Positions 51,488 through 59,189 of a stretch of 64,000 nucleotides of DNA are shown here, in pieces. The stretch spans positions 2,170,001 to 2,234,000 of the forward strand of contig NZ_CP090976.1 in the NCBI RefSeq assembly GCF_021513235.1. Direction: 5' to 3'. A program made the translations under genes and the position numbers. This DNA comes from Kaistella sp. 97-N-M2. Lineage in GTDB: Bacteria > Bacteroidota > Bacteroidia > Flavobacteriales > Weeksellaceae. The notes under the pieces are model-generated. The model was not told the DNA's origin, ran no database searches, and was given only the letters and a program-made list of their open reading frames with translations. Within the stretch, counting starts at the first letter, position 1; every line of letters begins with the position of its first letter.

Positions 51488-51499
51488 AAATATTTAATC

Positions 51500-51536
51500 T
51501 TCAGTATTCAGAATTTTTTTGAATACTGAATTTTTT
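51500..51536 (+). terminator. Terminator-like hairpin between atpA and atpG
   Basis: Ten-base-pair stem TTCAGTATTC (51500-51509) with GAATACTGAA (51521-51530), 11-nt loop, T6 tract. It is only 19 bases before the atpG ATG. Confidence 0.7.
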
Positions 51537-51554
51537 AAACTTTGAATTCAAAGA

Positions 51555-52415
51555 ATGGCAAATTTAAAGGAAATACGCGCAAGGATTACTTCGATCTCTT
51601 CCACCATGCAGATTACGAGTGCGATGAAAATGGTTTCGGCAGCAAAACTGAAGAAAGCCACCGATGCAATCGTGATGTTGAGACCTTACTCCGAAAAACT
51701 GCAGGAAATTATTGAAAACGTAAGTTCAACTACCGATTTGGAAGGCGTTTCAATGTACACTGCAGAAAGAGAGGTGAAGAAAGTTCTTTACATTGTAGTC
51801 ACTTCCAACAAAGGTTTGGCCGGTGCGTTCAACTCTGCGGTCATTAAAGAACTGAACACTGCCATCAGCAATGCCCAGCACGAAGTTGAAATTCTTTCTG
51901 TAGGAAAAAAAGTGTACGATGCCGTGCGACGAAGCCGAAAGGTGTACGACAACCAGAGTGCAATCTTTGATTCCATGAGTTTTCAGGGAGTTTCCAGTTT
52001 TATGGAAAACGTGATGAATGATTACAAAGAAGGAACTTTCGATAAAGTTTTTGTAATCTATAACAAATTCATTAATGCTGCAACGCAGGAAGTTCATTTG
52101 GAGCAGGTATTGCCGATTGCTCTTCCTGAAAAAGAAGGCGTGGCGGTAAATACGGATTATATTTTCGAACCCAACGCGGGAGAAATCTTAAATGTCCTGA
52201 TGCCGAAATCCATAAAAACTCAGGTTTACAAAGCCATTTTAGATTCTGTTGCTTCCGAGCATGGTGCCAGAATGACTGCCATGCACAAGGCTACCGATAA
52301 TGCGGAAGCTTTGAGAAGTGATCTGAAGATTTTCTATAACAAAGCGCGTCAGGCTGCAATTACTAACGAAATCTTAGAAATCGTAGGTGGTGCTGAAGCT
52401 TTGAAGAATTCTTAA
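51555..52415 (+). CDS. atpG: F0F1 ATP synthase subunit gamma
   Basis: 286 residues. N-terminal coiled helix ANLKEIRARITSISSTMQITSAMKMVSAAKLKK is the central-shaft signature; the Rossmann-like middle contains VTSNKGLAGAFN; the C-terminal helix has ASEHGARMTAMHKATDNA and NKARQAAITNEILEIVGGAEAL. It rotates inside the alpha/beta hexamer. It is the last gene of the cluster and is separated from atpA by a hairpin; a near match to the -7 box (TAAACTTTG, one extra spacer base) after that hairpin could give it separate transcription. Confidence 0.96.
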   Translation: MANLKEIRARITSISSTMQITSAMKMVSAAKLKKATDAIVMLRPYSEKLQEIIENVSSTTDLEGVSMYTAEREVKKVLYIVVTSNKGLAGAFNSAVIKELNTAISNAQHEVEILSVGKKVYDAVRRSRKVYDNQSAIFDSMSFQGVSSFMENVMNDYKEGTFDKVFVIYNKFINAATQEVHLEQVLPIALPEKEGVAVNTDYIFEPNAGEILNVLMPKSIKTQVYKAILDSVASEHGARMTAMHKATDNAEALRSDLKIFYNKARQAAITNEILEIVGGAEALKNS

Positions 52416-52434
52416 GGAAAAAATATATTACATT

Positions 52435-52463
52435 AAAAGACTGCAGTTTGCAGTCTTTTTTTT
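52435..52463 (+). terminator. Terminator of the ATP synthase cluster
   Basis: Eleven-base-pair stem (52435-52445 with 52449-52459), loop GTT, T8 tract. Confidence 0.9.
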
Positions 52464-52560
52464 GGGTCTTAATACCGCAGGTTATCAGGTTATTACGCTG
52501 TATTTTTTTTAAGATTGCGCCGTAAATTTTTTGCAGTCAGCTTTTTGTTGACAGGATTAT

Positions 52561-53027
52561 TTTGCAATTCCGGCAGGAAATTATTTACCTTCGTATGGAA
52601 CAGCCAAATTTCCTAATCATCATCCAGGGATGATGAGTACGTTTCTTACAGGAAAATAAATAAGTGGAAACTGGATACTGATTGTCTACGATTATGGAGC
52701 GACAGACCCAACTACGCTTAATTCCTGGCAGATAGTTCTGGGAGCGGGCGTAAACTTAAAAACGAATGAAACTCTGACATTTGGTAGTGAGATCTCCCTC
52801 AAAAAAACCCGGTTCAGGATTATCTGTTCGTTGATGTTACCACCGAATACAAAACTTTAGATCTCGAAATTTACGATGCTTCGGGAAAAAGAGTTAAAAC
52901 GGAAAGCCTATTAAAAGGTGCTAAAAATATAGAAGTTGATGTTAGGTATTTAGCTCCCGGTATGTACCTGTTGGTTCCTTTGAAAGATGGCGAGCGCAAA
53001 CAGGCTATTAAATTTATCAAAAAATAG
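52561..53027 (+). pseudogene. Decayed remnant of a T9SS-exported protein (P-domain end plus sorting domain)
   Basis: Three traces in order. Frame 1 reads coding-like residues ending HHPGMMSTFLTGK, then an in-frame TAA at 52657-52659. The same frame continues SGNWILIVYDYGATD and TLNSWQIVLG, the closing part of a proprotein-convertase P-domain. After the seven-A run 52801-52807 coding moves frame (one A short) into KKNPVQDYLFVDVTT, then LEIYDASGKRVKT and a KFIKK end at the TAG 53025-53027, a T9SS type A sorting domain. There is no start and no catalytic domain. The sorting domain shares DASGKRVKT with the reprolysin-like protease at 38884. A terminator still follows. Confidence 0.75.
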
Positions 53028-53046
53028 AACCCACTTTTTTTCTTAC

Positions 53047-53075
53047 AAGGCATCGGTAAATACTGGTGCTTTTTT
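53047..53075 (+). terminator. Terminator after the T9SS remnant
   Basis: Stem of about 11 bp (53047-53057 with 53062-53072, three G-T pairs), loop AAAT, T tract. Confidence 0.7.
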
Positions 53076-53143
53076 ATAATCATTTTCCTTCAAAACCCTG
53101 TTTTTTAGAACGTGACATAAAAATTTTATTATTTAAATTTAAT

Positions 53144-53151
53144 TATCTTTG
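53144..53151 (+). promoter_or_regulatory. -7 promoter box for the second CNNM/CBS gene
   Basis: TATCTTTG, 22 bases before the ATG at 53174. Confidence 0.55.
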
Positions 53152-53173
53152 CATCAAATATTTCAAAAATTAA

Positions 53174-54532
53174 ATGGACTCAGACGTCGTCAAGCTTTTA
53201 TTAGCTTTGTTTTTAGTAGTACTCAATGGTTTTTTCGTAGCCGCAGAATTTTCTATCGTTAAAGTTCGTTATTCTCAAATTCAGATCAAAGCCGCCGAAG
53301 GAAATTCGATGGCAAAACAGGCTGAACATCTCATTAAACATTTAGATGAATACCTTTCTGCAACGCAGCTGGGGATTACTTTAGCTTCGTTGGCCTTAGG
53401 TTGGGTCGGCGAAAGTGCAATGCATCATGTGATCGAAAACAGCTTCCATTATTTCGAAGTTGCCATTGCAGACGCAACCGTCACCACGATTTCCCTCGTC
53501 ATAAGTTTCTTTTTGATAACAGTTATGCACATCGTTTTCGGAGAATTAATTCCGAAATCCATTGCGATAAGAAAAGCCGAACAAACCGCCATGGTCATCG
53601 CCATGCCATTACGGGTTTTTTACACGGTTTTTAAACCATTTATCTGGACGATGAATCACATGTCGAACGGATTCCTCCGTTTGATAAAAATTCATCCTGC
53701 CTCCGAACAGGAAATTCATTCGACGGAAGAGTTGCAGCTTTTGGTAAAACAATCAGCAGATTCCGGCGAAATCGAGGAAGAGAACTACGAGATCATAAAA
53801 AATGCGTTCGACTTTACCGATCATTCTGCGAAGCAGATTATGGTTCCGCGACAAAATATATCTTCCATAGATATTGAAGATCCTGTAGAAGATATCATTA
53901 CTATTATTATGGACGGTGGTTATTCCAGACTTCCCGTTTATAAAGATTCAATCGATAATATTATCGGAATCTTTTACGCCAAAGAAATCATCCGCGAGTA
54001 TGTAAAAAGAAAAGGTGTGCTTAATCACACCGATTTGCAGGAATTAATGCGTGATGCCTTTTTTGTGGTTGGAAGTAAAAAGATTTCGGATCTTTTAAAA
54101 GTGTTTCAACAGAAAAAGCAGCATTTGGCCGTGGTTATCGATGAATTTGGTGGCACGGAAGGAATTGTGACGCTGGAAGATATTTTGGAAGAACTGGTCG
54201 GTGAAATTCAAGATGAAGAAGATGACGAAGAAAAAATCGTCGATAAAGTAGGTGAAAATGTTTTCTGGGTTCAGGCAACGCAACCTTTAGATGAAATTAA
54301 TGAACATTTGCCCAAACTGTTTCCGCTTTCGGAAGATGGCGAATACAACACTTTGGCAGGTTATATATTACACGAACTCGAAGATATTCCAGGCGAAAAT
54401 CAGGAGTTTACCATCAACGATTATCACGTGAAAATCCTGAAAATGCAGAATAAAAGCGTAGATCTGGTCGAATTGGTTTATGAAGAGCCAAATCTTATCG
54501 ACACGCTTTCCGAAGAAATGTCCGAACTATAA
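53174..54532 (+). CDS. CNNM/CBS membrane protein (HlyC/CorC family), second copy
   Basis: 452 residues. DUF21/CNNM membrane domain (about 1-190) with LNGFFVAAEFSIVKVRYSQI and FGELIPKSIAIRKAE; a CBS pair (about 215-345) with KQIMVPRQNISSID and VVIDEFGGTEGIVTLEDILEELVGEIQDE; C-terminal CorC/HlyC domain (about 360-445). Closer to the classical YfjD/CorC group than the 8010-9287 protein. Implicated by family in Mg2+/Co2+ homeostasis. It has its own promoter and precedes clpS by 46 bases. Confidence 0.92.
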   Translation: MDSDVVKLLLALFLVVLNGFFVAAEFSIVKVRYSQIQIKAAEGNSMAKQAEHLIKHLDEYLSATQLGITLASLALGWVGESAMHHVIENSFHYFEVAIADATVTTISLVISFFLITVMHIVFGELIPKSIAIRKAEQTAMVIAMPLRVFYTVFKPFIWTMNHMSNGFLRLIKIHPASEQEIHSTEELQLLVKQSADSGEIEEENYEIIKNAFDFTDHSAKQIMVPRQNISSIDIEDPVEDIITIIMDGGYSRLPVYKDSIDNIIGIFYAKEIIREYVKRKGVLNHTDLQELMRDAFFVVGSKKISDLLKVFQQKKQHLAVVIDEFGGTEGIVTLEDILEELVGEIQDEEDDEEKIVDKVGENVFWVQATQPLDEINEHLPKLFPLSEDGEYNTLAGYILHELEDIPGENQEFTINDYHVKILKMQNKSVDLVELVYEEPNLIDTLSEEMSEL

Positions 54533-54578
54533 GAATTCTTTGGGCACGCACTTTTCAACATTAAAAAAATTTTAAGTC

Positions 54579-54887
54579 ATGTTTAGCATTATTTATAATT
54601 CTAAAAATTACGATAAACCACAGCGGGAATACGAAGAAGACGTTGCGGTCCTCGAGCAGGAAGATGAAGTTTACAAAATTGTTCTGTGGAATGATGATGT
54701 AAATACGTTCGACGACGTGATCGAAGCTTTGGTTGAAATTTGCGAGCATACCTTAGAGCAGGCCGAACAGTGTACCATGCTTGTGCATTACAAGGGGAAA
54801 TGTACGGTGAAGACAGGCAGTTTGGAGAAACTAAAGCCCATGCACGAAAAACTTCTTTCGCGGGGTTTAACATCAGAAATCGTTTAA
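54579..54887 (+). CDS. clpS: ATP-dependent Clp protease adaptor
   Basis: 102 residues. The core YKIVLWNDDVNTFDDVIEALVEICEHT is the ClpS substrate-binding fold, with the Asn-Asp-Asp contact for N-terminal residues, followed by QAEQCTMLVHYKGKCTVKTG. The N-terminal extension (about 1-25, acidic, EEDVAVLEQED) should reach ClpA/ClpC. It presents N-degron proteins to the ClpAP-type protease. No clpA or clpC is adjacent. A small hairpin separates it from the rhomboid gene. Confidence 0.95.
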   Translation: MFSIIYNSKNYDKPQREYEEDVAVLEQEDEVYKIVLWNDDVNTFDDVIEALVEICEHTLEQAEQCTMLVHYKGKCTVKTGSLEKLKPMHEKLLSRGLTSEIV

Positions 54888-54889
54888 CT

Positions 54890-54913
54890 AAAGTTTCGTT
54901 TTTCGAAACTTTT
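54890..54913 (+). terminator. Weak terminator-like hairpin after clpS
   Basis: Stem AAAGTTTCG (54890-54898) with CGAAACTTT (54904-54912), loop T5; T-rich but interrupted tail. The next gene starts 16 bases later. Confidence 0.5.
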
Positions 54914-54928
54914 ATTTTATAAAAATTT

Positions 54929-55585
54929 ATGAGTCCAGTTCTTTTAGTCATTATCGCGGTTACGGCGATTATCAGTTATATCGCTTTTAACAATCAGGCG
55001 CTTTTCGAAAAATACAAATTTAATGTCGGCGCGATCCTTCAGCGGAAAGAATATATCCGGCTTTTATCTGCGGGCTTTCTGCATGCAGATTTAATGCATC
55101 TTCTTTTCAACATGATGACGCTGTATTTTTTCGGACCCATTGTAGTAGAAGCTTTTGGTATTACCGGATTTTTAATTGTATACTTTGGCTCGATCCTCCT
55201 CGGGAATATTTTTTCCTTGTATTTGTATCAAAACCAGGCGTGGTATTCCGCGATAGGTGCCAGTGGCGGGGTTTCCGGAATTTTATTTGCGTCGATTGCG
55301 ATGATTCCGGACCTGGGTATTTACTTTTTCTTTATCCCAATCGCCATTCCGGGCTATATTTTCGGTTTTTTATATTTCGCCTATTCCGTGTACATGATGC
55401 TGAACCCCAAGCATAACGATAACATCGGCCATGCTGCGCATTTGGGAGGCGCATTTTTCGGTTTGGTTTATGCCGTGGGTCTGCAGCCGGAGCGCGCTGT
55501 AGAAAATGCCTTGTTCTTAGGCATTATGGCGCTGCCGCTCATTTATATGGCGTATATGGTTTTCGTGAAAAAGAAAATTGGCTAA
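54929..55585 (+). CDS. Rhomboid family intramembrane serine protease
   Basis: 218 residues with six transmembrane helices. The catalytic dyad is visible: S112 in GASGGVSG (helix 4) and the His of HAAHLGGAFFG (H171, with H168 nearby) in helix 6. The conserved HADLMHLLFNMMTLYFFG block of helix 2 carries the oxyanion-hole His and Asn. It cleaves membrane proteins within the inner membrane; substrates unknown. It lies downstream of clpS and is the last gene before a long repeat-rich gap. Confidence 0.92.
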   Translation: MSPVLLVIIAVTAIISYIAFNNQALFEKYKFNVGAILQRKEYIRLLSAGFLHADLMHLLFNMMTLYFFGPIVVEAFGITGFLIVYFGSILLGNIFSLYLYQNQAWYSAIGASGGVSGILFASIAMIPDLGIYFFFIPIAIPGYIFGFLYFAYSVYMMLNPKHNDNIGHAAHLGGAFFGLVYAVGLQPERAVENALFLGIMALPLIYMAYMVFVKKKIG

Positions 55586-55645
55586 AATTTTTGGAGCACG
55601 AAGATTTTCGTGGTATTCCACTGGTGGACCCGTTTTCCGTTGCAA

Positions 55646-55676
55646 TCTTTTTGGCGGCGGCGCGCCGCCAAAAAGG
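55646..55676. repeat. Long GC-capped palindrome downstream of the rhomboid gene
   Basis: CTTTTTGGCGGCG (55647-55659) and CGCCGCCAAAAAG (55663-55675) are exact reverse complements around GCG, with one more G-T pair outside: a 13-14-bp stem. T5 and A5 are inside the stem rather than after it, so it is not a standard terminator, though it is symmetrical between convergent genes. Looks like a mobile intergenic (REP/BIME-like) palindrome. Confidence 0.65.
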
Positions 55677-55877
55677 ATTTCCACCACAACCGGGGCTATA
55701 ACTTCAGGCTGTTTTTCTGCGAAAGTTTATAAAAACGTGTGACCAAAACCTTTATAGTTTTATGTTTTGCAAAAAATGGGTTCAGTTTATTGTCATTCCA
55801 AGGAAGGAAGAATCCTTTGAGAAACCTGCCGGCACAATGTTTATGACTTTGAAATTGTAGTGCCAAGTGTTAAGAAG

Positions 55878-55912
55878 AACTTTCAACTTTCAACTTTCAA
55901 CTTTCAACTTTT
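55878..55912. repeat. Heptanucleotide microsatellite (AACTTTC)n
   Basis: Four perfect AACTTTC units (55878-55905) and a fifth ending in T (55906-55912), directly before the 132-bp tandem array. Length could vary by slippage. No gene starts from it. Confidence 0.85.
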
Positions 55913-55923
55913 CACTCTTTTCT

Positions 55924-56755
55924 GCGCTCGCTTCGCTCGCGCCAGCTAAAAAAAATCTCTCTGTCATTCTGACGAACGAAGAATCTCAAATGTGAAAATT
56001 CATTAAACTCTTTTGTCTTACCACTACGTAACGCATTGCACTTTTCACACGGTCGGCGCTCGCTTCGCTCGCGCCGCTTCTAAAAATCTCTCTGCCCTTC
56101 TGACGACGGTAGAATCTCAAAGGTAAAAATTCATTAAAGTCCTTTGTCTTACCAATACGTAACGCAGTGCACTTATCATTCTTTCGACGCTCGCTTCGCT
56201 CGCGCCAACTTTAAAAAATTTCTCTGTCGTTCTGACAAAGGAACAGTCTCTTTGGGAAACCAAGCCGCTTAATTTTTATAACGTATAAAATTGTGGTTTG
56301 AACTTTTTACAAAAACCTTTTGAGCTTTTCACACTTTCAGCGCTCGCTTCGCTCGCGCCAGCTAAAAAAAAATCTCTCTGCCCCTCTGAGGAAGGAAGAA
56401 TCTCAACGGTAAAAATTTATTAAAGTCCCTTGTCTTACCAATACGTAACGCAGTCACTTATCATTCTTTCGACGCTCGCTTCGCTCGCGCCAACTTTAAA
56501 AAATCTCTCTGTCATTCGGACGAAGTAAGAATCTCAAAGGTAAAAATTTATTAAAGTTCTTTGTCTTACCAATACGTAACGCATTGCACTTATCATTCTT
56601 TCTGCGCTCGCTTCGCTCGCGCCACCTGTAAAAAATCTCTCTGTCATTCGGACGAAGTAAGAATCTCAACGGTAAAAATTCATTAAACTCCTTTGTTTTA
56701 CCAATAAGTAAGGCATTGCACTTTTCACACGGTCGGCGCTCGCTTCGCTCGCGCC
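55924..56755. repeat. Tandem array of ~132-bp repeats with a 20-nt mirror-symmetric core
   Basis: Seven cores of GCGCTCGCTTCGCTCGCGCC begin at 55924, 56056, 56187, 56340, 56472, 56604 and 56736 (the third and fifth start with A). Spacings are 132, 131, 153, 132, 132 and 132. Between cores are AATCTCTCTGTCATTCTGAC, an AGAATCTCAA block, a TTCATTAAA block, TTGTCTTACCAATACGTAAC, and a variable CACTT.. tail. The third unit (56207-56339) diverges in its second half. Eighteen core bases form a mirror repeat. No reading frame spans it. It fills the gap between the convergent rhomboid and prmC genes. Confidence 0.9.
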
Positions 56756-56759
56756 ATCC

Positions 56760-57611
56760 CTATTTTCGTCCCCAAACCATCCTTTCATTTCCCGAAATAT
56801 CCTTTAGCAAAAAGGTTTCCGACAAAACCTCCGAAAAAAGTTCCCGCGTTTCCTTTCCCAGTTTCTGGTTGATCTCCAAAAAGACCAAACCATGGTCAGA
56901 AAGATGCTTTTCGCAGTCCTTTGCAATTTTCTCATAAAAAACAAGCGCATTATTTGTGGGGGAAAATAAGGCCATTTTCGGTTCAAATTCCTTTACCGAC
57001 GCGGCGATTTCACTTTCTTCCTGCTGGGCGATGTAAGGTGGATTCGAAATAATAACATGGAACACATCCCTTAAATCAACGTTCAGATAATCCTGATGGA
57101 TAAATTCAATTTCAACTTTGTGAAAGTTGGCATTTCGATTCGCGGTTTTCAACGCTTCTTCCGAATAATCGATCGCAAAAACTTGCGCCTCCGGAAAATT
57201 TTTTTTCAGCACGATCGGAATAATTCCGGAACCGGTTCCGATATCCAAAATTTTAAAATCCTTTCCGTGGAAGTCAGAATTTTTAATTTTTTCAATCGCC
57301 ACTTCCAAAAGTTCCTCCGTCTCGGGTCGCGGAATCAAAACATGTTCATTCACGAAAAATTTTAAGCCGAAAAATTCTGTTTCTCCTAAAATCTGCTGAA
57401 AAGGTTTTCCGCGTTTCAGTTCCGTAAGAATGGCTTCTAAATGCGCAATTTCCACTTCTGTAAGCTTTATACGTTGAATTTGGCGTTGCGCGAACTTATT
57501 GTGACCCGTTAGTTTTTCAATAAAAATCGAAAATAGTTCTGCACTTTCGGACGGAGTATAAAGGTCGGCTAATTCCGCTGCGAAGTATTTCCTGTATTCT
57601 GATAAAGTCAT
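56760..57611 (-). CDS. prmC: Peptide chain release factor N5-glutamine methyltransferase
   Basis: 283 residues. Helical N-terminal release-factor-binding domain (about 1-80), then a SAM-dependent methyltransferase with motif I DIGTGSGI (123-130), the acidic residue AIDYSEEAL for the ribose, and the N5-glutamine motif NPPY (190-193). HVLIPRPETEELLE is the PrmC family signature. It methylates the GGQ glutamine of RF1/RF2. The stop codon is 4 bases from the last core of the tandem repeat array, so its mRNA 3' end must enter the array. Divergent from the NlpC/P60 gene. Confidence 0.95.
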   Translation of the reverse strand: MTLSEYRKYFAAELADLYTPSESAELFSIFIEKLTGHNKFAQRQIQRIKLTEVEIAHLEAILTELKRGKPFQQILGETEFFGLKFFVNEHVLIPRPETEELLEVAIEKIKNSDFHGKDFKILDIGTGSGIIPIVLKKNFPEAQVFAIDYSEEALKTANRNANFHKVEIEFIHQDYLNVDLRDVFHVIISNPPYIAQQEESEIAASVKEFEPKMALFSPTNNALVFYEKIAKDCEKHLSDHGLVFLEINQKLGKETRELFSEVLSETFLLKDISGNERMVWGRK

Positions 57612-57737
57612 TTGCCTGCTAAAGTTTGGTAATTTTTAAATATAAATCCTTTTTCCAAAAAAGCGGTAAAAAACTTCCAAAACATTTATTAAATAAGGAT
57701 AATTTCCAAATCTTCTCCCAATTGAAAATAATTTTGC

Positions 57738-57745
57738 TACTTTTG
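57738..57745 (+). promoter_or_regulatory. -7 promoter box for the NlpC/P60 gene
   Basis: TACTTTTG, 20 bases before the ATG at 57766. Confidence 0.6.
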
Positions 57746-57765
57746 AAAAATCGCTAAAATAAAAA

Positions 57766-58302
57766 ATGAAAAACGTTCTCTTTGCATTTCTCACCGTTCT
57801 TTTTTTGGTGTCTTGTGGCGCTTCCAACAAAGTGGTCAAAAGATCCGTCCCAACGAAGACCGTGGCGAAAAGTCCCGACTTAAAAACGCTTGAATCTAAA
57901 TATTCCGGGAATCCTGATGCAGAGATCCGCGAAATTCTGAAAGATGCGGAAAAATATTTAGGAGCACCCTACAAATATGCGGGTAATACCTCCTCCGGTT
58001 TCGACTGTTCCGGTTTTACCGTAAAAGTTTTCGACGAAAACAATACGAAACTTCCACGCCGTTCGGAAGATCAGTCCAACACCGGAAAAGGAATTTCCAT
58101 AAAAGAAGCGCAACCCGGTGATCTCCTCTTTTTTGCAACGTCCGGCGGCAGCAAAGTGACCCATGTGGGGATCGTTCACGACATCGGAAACACAGGCGAA
58201 GTTAAATTCATTCACGCTAGCACATCGAAAGGGGTCATTATTTCTTCGCTTAACGAAAAATACTGGAACAAAGCTTACCTCTTCGCACGCAGAGTTTTGT
58301 AA
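57766..58302 (+). CDS. NlpC/P60 (C40) peptidase lipoprotein
   Basis: 178 residues. Lipoprotein signal with lipidated Cys C17 (FLVSCGAS), a short basic linker, then the NlpC/P60 domain with catalytic Cys C81 in GFDCSGF, His H133 in VTHVGIV and the third polar residue H150 in FIHAST. Such enzymes cut D-Glu-gamma-diaminopimelate bonds of peptidoglycan peptides. Attached to a membrane on the periplasmic side. Single gene with its own promoter; dapD starts 69 bases later. Confidence 0.93.
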   Translation: MKNVLFAFLTVLFLVSCGASNKVVKRSVPTKTVAKSPDLKTLESKYSGNPDAEIREILKDAEKYLGAPYKYAGNTSSGFDCSGFTVKVFDENNTKLPRRSEDQSNTGKGISIKEAQPGDLLFFATSGGSKVTHVGIVHDIGNTGEVKFIHASTSKGVIISSLNEKYWNKAYLFARRVL

Positions 58303-58371
58303 ATTTACAACCTTATCAACAGCGAAGTTTCATCACCGAACATCAATTATCAATCATCAACAATAAACCTA

Positions 58372-59181
58372 ATGCTACAAAAGACCATCGAAAATATCTG
58401 GGACAACCGTGAACTTTTACATACCGAGGAAAGCGGAAAAGCCATCCGCGAAGTGATCCGTCAACTCGATCTGGGCGAACTTCGCGTGGCAGAACCTACA
58501 GAAAACGGCTGGAAAGTTAATGAGTGGGTAAAAAAAGCGGTCGTTATGTATTTCCCAATCCAGAAAATGGAAACCATCGAAGTCGGCCCGTTCGAATTTC
58601 ATGACAAAATGCCTTTAAAAAGAGGATATGCCGAAAAAGGCGTCCGCGTGGTTCCACATGCAGTCGCCAGAGAAGGCGCGTTTATCGCATCGGGCGTGAT
58701 TTTAATGCCGTCGTACGTGAACATCGGTGCATACGTAGATTCGGGAACTATGGTCGATACCTGGGCAACGGTTGGAAGCTGTGCACAGATCGGCAAGAAT
58801 GTTCACCTGAGTGGCGGTGTCGGAATTGGCGGCGTTCTCGAACCGCTGCAGGCCGCACCTGTAATTATTGAAGACGATGTGTTCATTGGCTCCAGATGTA
58901 TCGTTGTAGAAGGTGTTCATGTAGAAAAAGAAGCAGTTCTCGGTGCAAATGTGGTCTTGACGGCCTCTACAAAAATAATCGATGTGACCGGCGAAACTCC
59001 TGTTGAAATTAAAGGTAGAGTTCCTTCACGTTGCGTTGTAATTCCTGGAAGTTATACGAAGAAATTTCCGGCCGGAGAATATCAGGTTCCGTGCGCTTTG
59101 ATCATCGGACAAAGAAAAGAATCGACGGACAAAAAGACTTCTCTAAATGATGCGTTGCGGGAAAATAATGTTTCCGTTTAA
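58372..59181 (+). CDS. dapD: Tetrahydrodipicolinate N-succinyltransferase
   Basis: 269 residues. Helical N-terminal domain (MLQKTIENIWDNRELL), then a left-handed beta-helix of hexapeptide repeats (GVILMPSYVNIGAYVDSGTMVDTW and GKNVHLSGGVGIGGVLEP) and a C-terminal GSYTKKFPAGEYQVPCALIIG. These are the diagnostic blocks of DapD, which succinylates tetrahydrodipicolinate in the succinylase branch of diaminopimelate/lysine synthesis. Its neighbour is the NlpC/P60 peptidase acting on the product cell wall. Confidence 0.95.
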   Translation: MLQKTIENIWDNRELLHTEESGKAIREVIRQLDLGELRVAEPTENGWKVNEWVKKAVVMYFPIQKMETIEVGPFEFHDKMPLKRGYAEKGVRVVPHAVAREGAFIASGVILMPSYVNIGAYVDSGTMVDTWATVGSCAQIGKNVHLSGGVGIGGVLEPLQAAPVIIEDDVFIGSRCIVVEGVHVEKEAVLGANVVLTASTKIIDVTGETPVEIKGRVPSRCVVIPGSYTKKFPAGEYQVPCALIIGQRKESTDKKTSLNDALRENNVSV

Positions 59182-59189
59182 GTAAAATT

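Noticed and set aside
55646-55676. Ordinary terminator for the rhomboid gene
   Set aside because: The T and A runs are within the stem and no T tract follows; a role in transcript ends is possible but it does not fit the standard form.
55924-56755. CRISPR array
   Set aside because: Units are about 132 bp with similar rather than unique inter-core sequence, the conserved core is 20 bp, and no cas genes are near.
55924-56755. Triplex (H-DNA) formation by the mirror-repeat cores
   Set aside because: H-DNA needs a homopurine/homopyrimidine mirror repeat; these cores mix C and G on both strands.
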